A stretch of 20,922 bases of DNA from JBEATZ01 sp041178545 (GTDB lineage Bacteria > Planctomycetota > UBA1135 > UBA2386): the NCBI GenBank assembly GCA_041178545.1, contig JBEGVB010000113.1:1-20922 (forward strand), in the 5' to 3' direction. Below are positions 1 through 7,173 of the stretch, in pieces. A program made the position numbers and the translations under genes. The notes under the pieces were generated by a model, which was not told the DNA's origin, ran no database searches, and worked only from the letters and a program-made list of their open reading frames with translations. How positions within the stretch are numbered: position 1 is the first letter of the stretch; each line of letters begins with the position of its first letter.

Positions 1-3
1 CAG

Positions 4-420
4 TTGCCCACGAGCGCGAGCTGTCCGCGCCAGGTCGCCGAGCGGATCCGGGACGCTGCCCGGTGTGCTGCGCCCCACGAGGCATGCGGGGTGCTCGGCG
101 GCCACCGGCACGGGGACCATGTCGCGGTCGAGTGCTGGGTCGAACTGGGACCAGGGCACCCTGCCGTGGACTCCTTCTCGGTCGACCCGACGGCGTTTGC
201 CCGCGCCGAGGCCGGGTTGCGTGCAGACGGGATGTCCTTGGTCGGTTTCGTCCACAGCCACCCGGACGGCGCGGCCCGCCCCTCGGCGCGCGACCTCGAG
301 CAGCTCTGGCGCGGGTGCCTGCACCTGGTCGTCGGTGGCCGTGCGCTCAGGGAGATCGGCGCCTTCTGGCTGCAGGACTCTGGAGCCACGGAGCTGCAGT
401 GGGAAGAATCCCCGTCGTGA
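4..420 (+). CDS. JAMM/MPN-domain metalloprotease-like protein, 5' end uncertain
   Basis: The protein (about 138 aa) carries a complete JAMM zinc-protease signature: Glu26 in PHEACGV, then His84-Ser-His86, seven residues, Ser94, two residues, Asp97. Bacterial members of this family are small cytoplasmic zinc peptidases. Characterised ones cleave after the C-terminal Gly of ubiquitin-like sulfur carriers such as CysO or remove such tags, so a peptidase or deconjugase role is likely, but the substrate is not visible here. The first in-frame start is TTG at position 4. The frame is open to the window edge, so the true start may lie upstream, although the JAMM Glu is already at its usual distance from the N-terminus. 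The stop overlaps the acpS start as GTGA, so the two are probably translated together. Family call is secure; substrate is unknown. Confidence 0.85.
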   Translation: MPTSASCPRQVAERIRDAARCAAPHEACGVLGGHRHGDHVAVECWVELGPGHPAVDSFSVDPTAFARAEAGLRADGMSLVGFVHSHPDGAARPSARDLEQLWRGCLHLVVGGRALREIGAFWLQDSGATELQWEESPS

Positions 421-794
421 TCGTCTCCGTGGGTGTCGATGCAGTGGAGATCGCGCGCATCGAGGACCTCCTCGCCCGCGACGGTTCGGGCTTCGCCCGC
501 CGGGTGTTCACCGACGCGGAGGCCTCCTACTGCAGGAGCGTTGCGAGACCGGCCCAGTCGTTTGCAGCACGCTTCGCGGCAAAGGAAGCCGTGCTGAAGT
601 GCCTGCGTACGGGCTGGTCCTCAGGCACGGGCTTCCGCGAGGTGGAGGTAGTCCGAGCAGCCGACGGTTCCGTCTCGGTGCAGCTGCACGGCGAGGCAGC
701 AGCCGTGGCACGGAGGCTCGGCATCGGCTCGATCGCACTCAGCCTCACACACACTGCCACCACTGCGACGGCATTCGCAGTGGCAAGCAGCTGA
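417..794 (+). CDS. acpS: holo-[acyl-carrier-protein] synthase (4'-phosphopantetheinyl transferase)
   Basis: This enzyme transfers the 4'-phosphopantetheine arm of coenzyme A to the serine of apo-acyl carrier protein, activating fatty acid synthesis in the cytoplasm. The 125-aa product has the usual AcpS length and both signatures: GVDAVEIARIE with the metal-binding Asp8 near the N-terminus, and FAARFAAKEAVLKCL with Glu57 and the flanking lysines. It also has the FTDAEASYC segment and a C-terminal SLTHTATTATAFAV strand. The GTG at 417 is chosen because the protein then begins just before the conserved GxD motif and the codon overlaps the upstream stop as GTGA. A weak GGAAG lies upstream. It ends 6 nt from the stop of the convergent kinase gene, with no terminator visible between them. 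Confidence 0.94.
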   Translation: MIVSVGVDAVEIARIEDLLARDGSGFARRVFTDAEASYCRSVARPAQSFAARFAAKEAVLKCLRTGWSSGTGFREVEVVRAADGSVSVQLHGEAAAVARRLGIGSIALSLTHTATTATAFAVASS

Positions 795-800
795 GTTGCC

Positions 801-3800
801 TCAGATCCCCTCGGCGACCAGTTCGACAGATCGCACGCCCAGGGGTGCGAACGGGTGGATCGTGAGTACCGGGGCCTGCGCCCGGTCGAGATCCACAGGC
901 GAGTTGCAGAGCACCCTGCCCTCGAACCCCAACTCCACCGTCCCGCGGGTGCGGCCCGAGGAGCCGCGGACGACCAGTTCGAGCCGGTGGACCGCCCCCG
1001 GCACCCACACACCCTCGACGTCCGAGTCCAGGGCACGGAGAAGGAGTGCAGCGACAGCGTCGCGGTTGGCAAGGTCGAGGTTGCGCGCCGTCGCGGCCCG
1101 CACCCGACCTGTCGCGTCCACGACCAGCAGCACCGAGTACCCGCGCAGGGAGAACAGCCAGTGCCTCGTGACGCCCTCGCCACTCGAGAGGAGTTCGACG
1201 GCGGCACGCACTGCCTCGGCAGGCTCGACAACGGCCATGCCTGTCTCGAGTCTCTGCGCGACCGGGTCCCCGGACTGGGCAAGCACGAGCATCGACTCGT
1301 CGCCCTGCCCCTGCAGCAGCCAACCCGCACCGGCACCCGCAGCGAGTCCCGCTGCAGGCACCAACACCCTGGCGCGCAGCCGCTCGCTCCCTTCCTCGCG
1401 CTCGACGCCGCAGTCGGCGGAAGGAGGGGCCGCAGCCTTGATGCGCCCGAGCAGTTGCCGTCGTTCCTCCTCGCGAGCGAGCCACGCACGGAGCTCGGCG
1501 ACCAATGCCTGCTGGCCCTGGTCGAGCCCTTCGCCCGACGCGTCGAGCGCGACGAGCGCGGAGGACATTGCCTCCAACGGCCCGCCTGCGGCTGCCGCAG
1601 TGTAGGCGCGCTGGACCCGGGCAACTGCTGCGGATGCGACCACGCCCCGCGTGTCGACCGAGTTCAGGACCTCCGCGAGCGCTGCGAGTGCGGGATGGAA
1701 GCGCGCTGGACCTGCAGCAAGCAACTCGCTGCTCTGGAGGGCACCACCTTCCCGGCGTGCCCGTATGGCAGCCAGCACACGACTGGCCACGTCCGCAACA
1801 ACGCCGTCTGCGACCTGCCCCCCGCCGGCAAGGGTGCTCACGGCCTCCAGCAGTTCACGCAACGGTGCGAGCGGGGCACGCAGCCCTGGGTCCGCGACGG
1901 TCACCTCGAGCATGCCCAGTGCATCCGTTGCGCCGGCGCCGGGGTCCTCCGTGGCGACCACCCCGCCCCAGCAGGTGCGCGCGATCCTGTTGGCACGCAT
2001 CTGGTCGTGCTCCGCGGCGCGCGACTCGAGCTGGAGCGTGGTTGCAGCGATGCGCGGCTGGAGGTCGGGCCAAGGGTCGAGGTGATGCGGGAAGTCCTCG
2101 TCAGATGGGTAGGAGTCGGCAAGCTGGGCCACGAGGCGCCGCCAGTCCTCAAGCACCGCCCCGGGCGGTCGCTGCGAGGGCGCACCGAGGGCCTCGATGG
2201 CCGCAGCAACCTCGCTTGCAAGCCCTGCTGCGAGCCGGCGCGCCTCCTCGTCGACCTGTTTCAGGGCCGCTGCACGTTGCTCCTCGAGCTGCTTCTCGAG
2301 CCCGCTGCGCAGTGCAGCAGGCCACCGTGCCGGTACCGGCTGCGCCACACCGTCACCAAACGCCTCGAGCGCTCCCTCCCATTCCTCGGCGGCCTCGCGC
2401 AGGCGGCCGCGCGAGACCATTCCTGCAGCGCGCGTCGCCAACTCACGCAGGTGGACGACGAACTGGTCCTCGAGGATGCGGTCGCGTTGCGACAGCCAGC
2501 TGTCCAGGTCGGAAAGCAGCTGGGCGAGGGACTGCGTGCGCAGTGGTTCGGGCAGGTCGGCACAACGGAAGCCGGTGGACCGGAGCAGGATCGGGTCGAT
2601 GGAGGACCGCTCGACATCCGCGCGCGAGGGCCAAACGTCGACAGAGGCGAGCGTGCTCTCGAGCGCCGACCACCCGGTGCGCACCTCCCGCACGGTGTCG
2701 TCGACCGCGGAACGCAGTTCTCCCGCGAGGGTGGAGAGCATCCCTGCGACACCGGCCTCGGCACCGACCGGTGCCTGCGCGAGAGCCGTGGTGGCCAACG
2801 ACCACCTTGCCGACCCGTTGCCGGCTGCGGCAAGTGCCGCGCCGAGGTCGTCGAGTAACCGCTGCCGCGACTCGTCCTCGACCCGGGACTCCGTACCCTG
2901 GCCCCAGTTCTGCACGGCAACCAGAGCGAGCGCGAAGCCGAGGCAAGTCGACAAGGCGACGATCGCGACCTTGCGGAAGACTCCGCTCGGCCTGCCGCGC
3001 TCGGCACGGGCAAGGGCACGGGTGTCGACTGCAGGTGCCTGCCTCCCCGCGACACGCCGCAGGTCCTCCAGCAACTCCGTGGGTGTCTGGTACCGATGGT
3101 CCGGGTCCCGCACGAGCAACTTGCGCAGCACCAGCTCGATACCCTCACTGGCAGCGGGATTCAGTTCTCGCACCGGCCGTGGCGTCTCGTAGAGGACCTG
3201 GGAGATCACCTCTGCGAGGGAGCTGCCGCGGAAGGGCACCTGACCGGTCGACATGTGGTAGAGGGTCGCGCCGAGCGACCAGAGGTCGCTGCGCACGTCC
3301 ACCTGCTGGGGATCGCGCACCTGCTCGGGCGAGATGTACTGGGGCGTTCCGAGGGTGGTGCCGTCGCGCGTGAGGTCGAGGTCTGCGGGCCCCTTTGCGA
3401 GCCCCATGTCGGTGAGCTTCACCCGACCCGATGCGTCGATGAGCACGTTGCCGGGCTTGACGTCACGGTGGATCACGCCGCGCTGCCAAGCGTGCTCCAG
3501 TGCGGAGGCGACCTCCATGCCGACCTCCAACACTCTTTCCTCCGGGAACATCCCCCATTCCTGGAGCAGCGTGCGGAGGGACTCACCCTCGACGTACTCC
3601 ATGACGAAGTAGTGGTATCCACCTTCCTCACCGAGTGCGTGTCCAGTCACGATGTTCGGGTGGTTGAGAGCCGCGACGATTCGTGCCTCTCGGCGCAGCC
3701 TCTGCACGTAGCGCTCGTCCCGCGCCAGCGAAGGCTTGAGCACCTTCACTGCGACGATGCGCCCGAGCCTGCGGTCGCGCGCCCGGAAGACCGTGCCCAT

Positions 3801-3860
3801 GGCACCTGCACCCACTCGCTCGAGGATCTCGTAGTCCTGGAACGGCTGGGCGAAGCTCAC
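801..3860 (-). CDS. transmembrane Ser/Thr protein kinase with large extracytoplasmic region
   Basis: The 1019-aa protein starts with a complete PknB-type kinase domain (about residues 10-272): glycine loop GAGAMG 17-22, ATP-binding Lys39, alpha-C Glu58, HRDVKPGN 131-138 with catalytic Asp133, DMG 151-153 in place of DFG, and GTPQYISPEQ activation segment. A single transmembrane helix (about 297-317, VAIVALSTCLGFALALVAV) follows. The remaining roughly 700 residues are predicted outside the cytoplasm. They are Ala/Arg/Glu-rich and largely helical, ending in a beta-rich stretch (about 960-1019), and match no family I recognise. The GTG start overlaps the stop of the sigma54 activator gene as GTGA, with GAGGA just upstream. 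Known kinases of this group phosphorylate Ser/Thr on cytoplasmic targets. The neighbouring FHA protein is the obvious candidate partner (inference). Confidence 0.93.
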   Translation of the reverse strand: MSFAQPFQDYEILERVGAGAMGTVFRARDRRLGRIVAVKVLKPSLARDERYVQRLRREARIVAALNHPNIVTGHALGEEGGYHYFVMEYVEGESLRTLLQEWGMFPEERVLEVGMEVASALEHAWQRGVIHRDVKPGNVLIDASGRVKLTDMGLAKGPADLDLTRDGTTLGTPQYISPEQVRDPQQVDVRSDLWSLGATLYHMSTGQVPFRGSSLAEVISQVLYETPRPVRELNPAASEGIELVLRKLLVRDPDHRYQTPTELLEDLRRVAGRQAPAVDTRALARAERGRPSGVFRKVAIVALSTCLGFALALVAVQNWGQGTESRVEDESRQRLLDDLGAALAAAGNGSARWSLATTALAQAPVGAEAGVAGMLSTLAGELRSAVDDTVREVRTGWSALESTLASVDVWPSRADVERSSIDPILLRSTGFRCADLPEPLRTQSLAQLLSDLDSWLSQRDRILEDQFVVHLRELATRAAGMVSRGRLREAAEEWEGALEAFGDGVAQPVPARWPAALRSGLEKQLEEQRAAALKQVDEEARRLAAGLASEVAAAIEALGAPSQRPPGAVLEDWRRLVAQLADSYPSDEDFPHHLDPWPDLQPRIAATTLQLESRAAEHDQMRANRIARTCWGGVVATEDPGAGATDALGMLEVTVADPGLRAPLAPLRELLEAVSTLAGGGQVADGVVADVASRVLAAIRARREGGALQSSELLAAGPARFHPALAALAEVLNSVDTRGVVASAAVARVQRAYTAAAAGGPLEAMSSALVALDASGEGLDQGQQALVAELRAWLAREEERRQLLGRIKAAAPPSADCGVEREEGSERLRARVLVPAAGLAAGAGAGWLLQGQGDESMLVLAQSGDPVAQRLETGMAVVEPAEAVRAAVELLSSGEGVTRHWLFSLRGYSVLLVVDATGRVRAATARNLDLANRDAVAALLLRALDSDVEGVWVPGAVHRLELVVRGSSGRTRGTVELGFEGRVLCNSPVDLDRAQAPVLTIHPFAPLGVRSVELVAEGI

Positions 3861-5848
3861 GCGTCCTCGCCCTCGGGTGCACCCCCGCCGGACGAGGGCT
3901 CCAGCCCATACTTCTCCAGCTTGCGCTGCAACGCGAACCGGGACAGGCCAAGCAGCTCTGCGGCGCGGCTCTTGTTGGCGCCCGCCCGGGCCTGTGCGCG
4001 CTGGATGATGCGAGTCTCCAGCTCGCGCACGATGTCCGGCAACGTGGTCCCGCGCTCGGCGGGAAGTGCGTCACCGTCGTCCAGGGCCGCCGCTGCCGGC
4101 GACTCGCTGCTGCGCACCTGCTGGCTGAGGTGCTCAGGCAGGATCATCCCGTCACCCACGATGGCCGCGCGACGGATCTCGTTGTTCAACTCCCGCACGT
4201 TGCCGGGCCAGGCATGGCGCGTGAGCATCTCCATGGCGTCGGACGAGATGCGCACGCTTCCGGCCGTCTCGCGACCGAGGTCGAGGAGGAACCGACGCAC
4301 CAACAGTGGGATGTCCTCGCGACGCTCCCGCAACGGCGGCAGCCGGACCGGGAGCACGGAGATGCGGTAGTAGAGGTCTTGCCGGAACTCGCCCTCGCGC
4401 ACCATCTCCTCGAGGTCGCGGTTGGTGGCACAGATCAGACGCACGTCGACCTTGCGCACCTCGGAGCTGCCGACCGGGCGCACCTCACCCTCCTGCAGCA
4501 CGCGCAACAGCTTCTTCTGCAGGTCGACGGGCATGTCACCGATCTCGTCGAGGAACAACACGCCACCGTCAGCGGCGACCAACAGGCCCTGCTTGTTGGC
4601 ATGCGCACCGGTGAACGCTCCCTTGACGTGACCGAACAACTCGCTCTCGAGGAGTTCTGCAGGCAGTGCAGCACAGTTCTCGCTGATGAAGGGCTTCGTG
4701 CGCCGCTTCCCCTGGGCGTGCACGGCGCGCGCGACCAGTTCCTTGCCGGTGCCAGACTCCCCGGTGACGAGGACCGGGTCGTCCGCGTCGATGTACTTGT
4801 CGAGCAGGGTGAAGAGCTGGCGCATGGCACGACCTGCACCCACGATCGTGGAGTAGTCGTGCTTCCACCGCGGCCCGGTCACCGCGGGCGCTGCCACGGC
4901 GCGCACCTCGTCCAGCTCTGCGGTCCTCGCCTGCAACTGGCCTCGCAACGCCGAGTTGAGCTGGTCCACCAGCGCGAGTGCGGAACGAAGCTCCACCTGC
5001 TGTGCTCGCAGAGTCTCCAGCGTGCGGGCCTTGTGGATCGCCACCCCGGCCTGCTCGGCAAGGGCATGAAGCAGTTCCTGGTCCTGCGGTCCAAATGCCT
5101 GCACCTGCAGACGGTTGTCCACGTAGAGCACGCCCTCGACCTTGCCGTGGACCCGCAACGGGATGCAGAGCACGGAGCGCAACCGGAGGTCCGCCACCGA
5201 CTGGAGGTCACGGAACCGGTCGTCGGCCTGCGCATTGGTGGTCAGCTCGGCCTTGCCACTCTCACGGACGCGCGAGGCGATCGTGCGCGACAGCTTGAAC
5301 TCCGGCGAGGCGATCTCCTCCTGTGCAAAGTTGCGCGCGACCTCGATCGAGGACTCGGCACCTTCTGCGAGCACGAGGAAGCCGCGCTCGGCCTCGGTCA
5401 CGCGGATGGCCGCGTCCACGATGAGGGTGAGCAGCTTCGACAGGTCCTGTTCCTCGGCGAGGGCGTGCACGACCCGGAGCAGTTCGCGCAGGTTGGATGC
5501 CTCCTCGCCTTCGCCGAGGCTGGTGTCGCCTGCCAGCACGCTTCCCACCTTCGGTACGAGCTGGAGCTGGACCTCGCTGGAACCGACGGTGAACACGTCG
5601 CCCGGGCGCAGCACGGCTCGAGCCACGGGCCGGCCCTGCAGGCGTGCCGGGTTCTGGGCCCCCGCGTCCACCAGCGAGAACACGCCGTCCTGCTGCTCGA
5701 CGCGGCAGTGGTGGCGCGACACCAGCCGGTCGGCGAGGAACAGGTCGCAGTCCTGCCCGCGCCCGATCGTCACCACGTCCTTGTGGAACGTGTGCGACAC
5801 CTGCCCGGCGTCGTTGCGGACGACCAGTTGGAAGCTCTCGGTGGACAT
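3857..5848 (-). CDS. sigma54-dependent transcriptional activator: FHA-GAF-AAA+-Fis HTH
   Basis: This 663-aa enhancer-binding protein should drive open-complex formation by sigma54 RNA polymerase. Domains in order: FHA (about 5-98; GRGQDCD 29-35 and SRHH 44-47, the phosphothreonine-binding elements), GAF (about 125-275), a short coiled linker (275-325), AAA+ (about 333-565; Walker A GESGTGKE 363-370, the sigma54-contacting GAFTGA loop 410-415, Walker B LFLDEIGD 431-438, arginine region RQDLYYR 489-495), and a Fis-type helix-turn-helix (about 622-648, NKSRAAELLGLSRFALQRKL). It has no receiver domain, so control is probably by FHA binding to a phosphoprotein and by GAF ligand sensing, not by a histidine kinase. 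It sits 19 nt after the heptosyltransferase and overlaps the kinase gene by 4 nt, making the kinase its likely input. Confidence 0.95.
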   Translation of the reverse strand: MSTESFQLVVRNDAGQVSHTFHKDVVTIGRGQDCDLFLADRLVSRHHCRVEQQDGVFSLVDAGAQNPARLQGRPVARAVLRPGDVFTVGSSEVQLQLVPKVGSVLAGDTSLGEGEEASNLRELLRVVHALAEEQDLSKLLTLIVDAAIRVTEAERGFLVLAEGAESSIEVARNFAQEEIASPEFKLSRTIASRVRESGKAELTTNAQADDRFRDLQSVADLRLRSVLCIPLRVHGKVEGVLYVDNRLQVQAFGPQDQELLHALAEQAGVAIHKARTLETLRAQQVELRSALALVDQLNSALRGQLQARTAELDEVRAVAAPAVTGPRWKHDYSTIVGAGRAMRQLFTLLDKYIDADDPVLVTGESGTGKELVARAVHAQGKRRTKPFISENCAALPAELLESELFGHVKGAFTGAHANKQGLLVAADGGVLFLDEIGDMPVDLQKKLLRVLQEGEVRPVGSSEVRKVDVRLICATNRDLEEMVREGEFRQDLYYRISVLPVRLPPLRERREDIPLLVRRFLLDLGRETAGSVRISSDAMEMLTRHAWPGNVRELNNEIRRAAIVGDGMILPEHLSQQVRSSESPAAAALDDGDALPAERGTTLPDIVRELETRIIQRAQARAGANKSRAAELLGLSRFALQRKLEKYGLEPSSGGGAPEGEDA

Positions 5849-5867
5849 GGCTGGCGCGACGCGGGCA

Positions 5868-6962
5868 CTAGCACGCGGGAGCGCGATCGTAACCCATCGC
5901 CAGCAGGCGCTCCCCTGCCGCCACCACTTCCTCGACGGTGATGTCCTTCATGCACCGGTGGTGCCCGAGCGGGCAGATCTTCCGTTGGCAAGGGGAGCAA
6001 TCCATCTCCTTGCGGATCAGGATGGTGCGTTCCATGCAGTAGTCGGTGTAGTTGGGGTCGTTCGGCCCCATGAGGCAGACGACCGGGCGGTCGAGGGCCA
6101 CGGCAAGGTGACGCGGACCGGTGTCGCCGGTGAACATCAGGCTGCAGCGGGCCACCAGCGCCTTGAGCTTGTCGAGGGCGAGCGGCGGGTCGAACAGCCC
6201 CGTGACGCCGGCCATGGCCGCGATCCGGCGGCCGAGTTCGACCTCCGCTGGCCCCACCGAGACCAGCGAGCGGTATCCGCGCGCCTGGAAATGGCGGGCC
6301 ACCTCGGCAAATCGCTCCGGCATCCACAGCTTGGAAGCGCCGTAGTTCGCGCCGACCACGAAGAGCACGATGCGCTCGTCGTCGCGGATCCCGAGTCCAC
6401 GCAGGTGGTGGTCGACCCAGTCGCGCTCCTCGGGAACCACCTGCAGGACCGGGTGGATGCCGCCCGGCGGGATGCCGAGACAGTCGAGCAGGTCGTGGTA
6501 GTAGTTGGGCATCGGGATGGCCCAGCGCCTGGGCCCCATGCGCCGCTGGAACCACCGGCGGCGCACCTGGGCGCGGAGGCCGAGGTTCATCAAGAAGGGC
6601 CTGCCCTGTTGGTAGCCGAGGCGCAACGGCACGCCCGCGAGCAGCGGGACCAGCCCCGTCTCGGGCGAGTTGGGCAGCACCACGGCGAGGTCGAACCGAC
6701 CCTTGCGCACCAGCTGGGACTGCTGCCACAGGCCCCGCAGGCCACCCGCCTTGGGTGCCGGCAGGAAGTCGTCGAAGAAAGTCGTCCCGCGCAGCAGTGG
6801 CTGGAGGATCGGCCGCATGGCACCGGTGATGTGCGCACGGGGGAAGGCCCTGCGGATGCGCTCGAACGAGGCCGTGGCCATGACCAGGTCGCCAACCCAG
6901 TTTGGTGCACGCACGTAGATGCGCTGCACGTGGGAGAGGTCGGGCACGCGTCCGCTGGGCAT
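5868..6962 (-). CDS. glycosyltransferase family 9, ADP-heptose:LPS heptosyltransferase-like
   Basis: Family 9 enzymes add heptose from ADP-heptose to the inner core of lipopolysaccharide at the cytoplasmic face of the inner membrane. The 364-aa product shows the typical N-terminal strand-loop IYVRAPNWVGDLVMATA (about 15-31), the donor-site region FVVGANYGASKLWMPERF (201-218), the signature GDTGPRHLAVALDRPVV (279-295) followed by LMGPNDPNYT, and the cysteine-rich tail CSPCQRKICPLGHHRC (322-337) common in WaaF/WaaC-type proteins. ATG at 6962 is chosen because it places the first conserved strand at a normal distance. ATG at 6974 or TTG at 7001 would add 4 or 13 residues. It is the first gene of the block containing the activator and kinase. 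Heptosyltransferase I or II, or another sugar specificity, cannot be distinguished. Confidence 0.9.
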   Translation of the reverse strand: MPSGRVPDLSHVQRIYVRAPNWVGDLVMATASFERIRRAFPRAHITGAMRPILQPLLRGTTFFDDFLPAPKAGGLRGLWQQSQLVRKGRFDLAVVLPNSPETGLVPLLAGVPLRLGYQQGRPFLMNLGLRAQVRRRWFQRRMGPRRWAIPMPNYYHDLLDCLGIPPGGIHPVLQVVPEERDWVDHHLRGLGIRDDERIVLFVVGANYGASKLWMPERFAEVARHFQARGYRSLVSVGPAEVELGRRIAAMAGVTGLFDPPLALDKLKALVARCSLMFTGDTGPRHLAVALDRPVVCLMGPNDPNYTDYCMERTILIRKEMDCSPCQRKICPLGHHRCMKDITVEEVVAAGERLLAMGYDRAPAC

Positions 6963-7034
6963 GGCGCGCCGCATCTTGGGGGCGGGGCGGTCCGGCTGCA
7001 ACGTCGCTCCACCCCACCCCGGACACGGCGACCC

Positions 7035-7049
7035 GGTGCCGCTGGCACC
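7035..7049. promoter_or_regulatory. perfect inverted repeat in divergent promoter region
   Basis: GGTGCC and GGCACC flank a 3-nt spacer in the region between the heptosyltransferase (minus) and tex (plus). It could be an operator or a small hairpin. A weak sigma70-like pair for tex overlaps it: TGGCAC at 7043-7048 and TATCCT at 7066-7071, 17 nt apart. The -10 is reasonable and the -35 poor. No convincing sigma54 GG-N10-GC site was found here. Confidence 0.3.
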
Positions 7050-7173
7050 TCCCGTCCGCCCCCACTATCCTGCCCCACCCTCCGAACCACGTCGGTTCGG
7101 CGGTCCCGGCCCGAAGGACATCCTGCCGGGAGTCCAACCAACCAGCCTGGGCCACGGCCCACGGCTTCCACCC

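Noticed and set aside
855..3373. Long plus-strand ORFs (855-2858, 1505-3373) opposite the kinase
   Set aside because: They are Arg/Cys/Gly-rich with no domain and are antisense to a complete kinase gene; long open shadow frames are expected in such G+C-rich DNA.
6919..7173. N-terminal extension of Tex upstream of 7174
   Set aside because: It overlaps the divergent glycosyltransferase gene, is Pro/Gly/Arg-rich, and Tex homology starts just after the ATG at 7174.
7002..7173. sigma54 promoter near the activator operon
   Set aside because: Near-matches to TGGCAC and GG-N10-GC fail in spacing or in the -12 GC.
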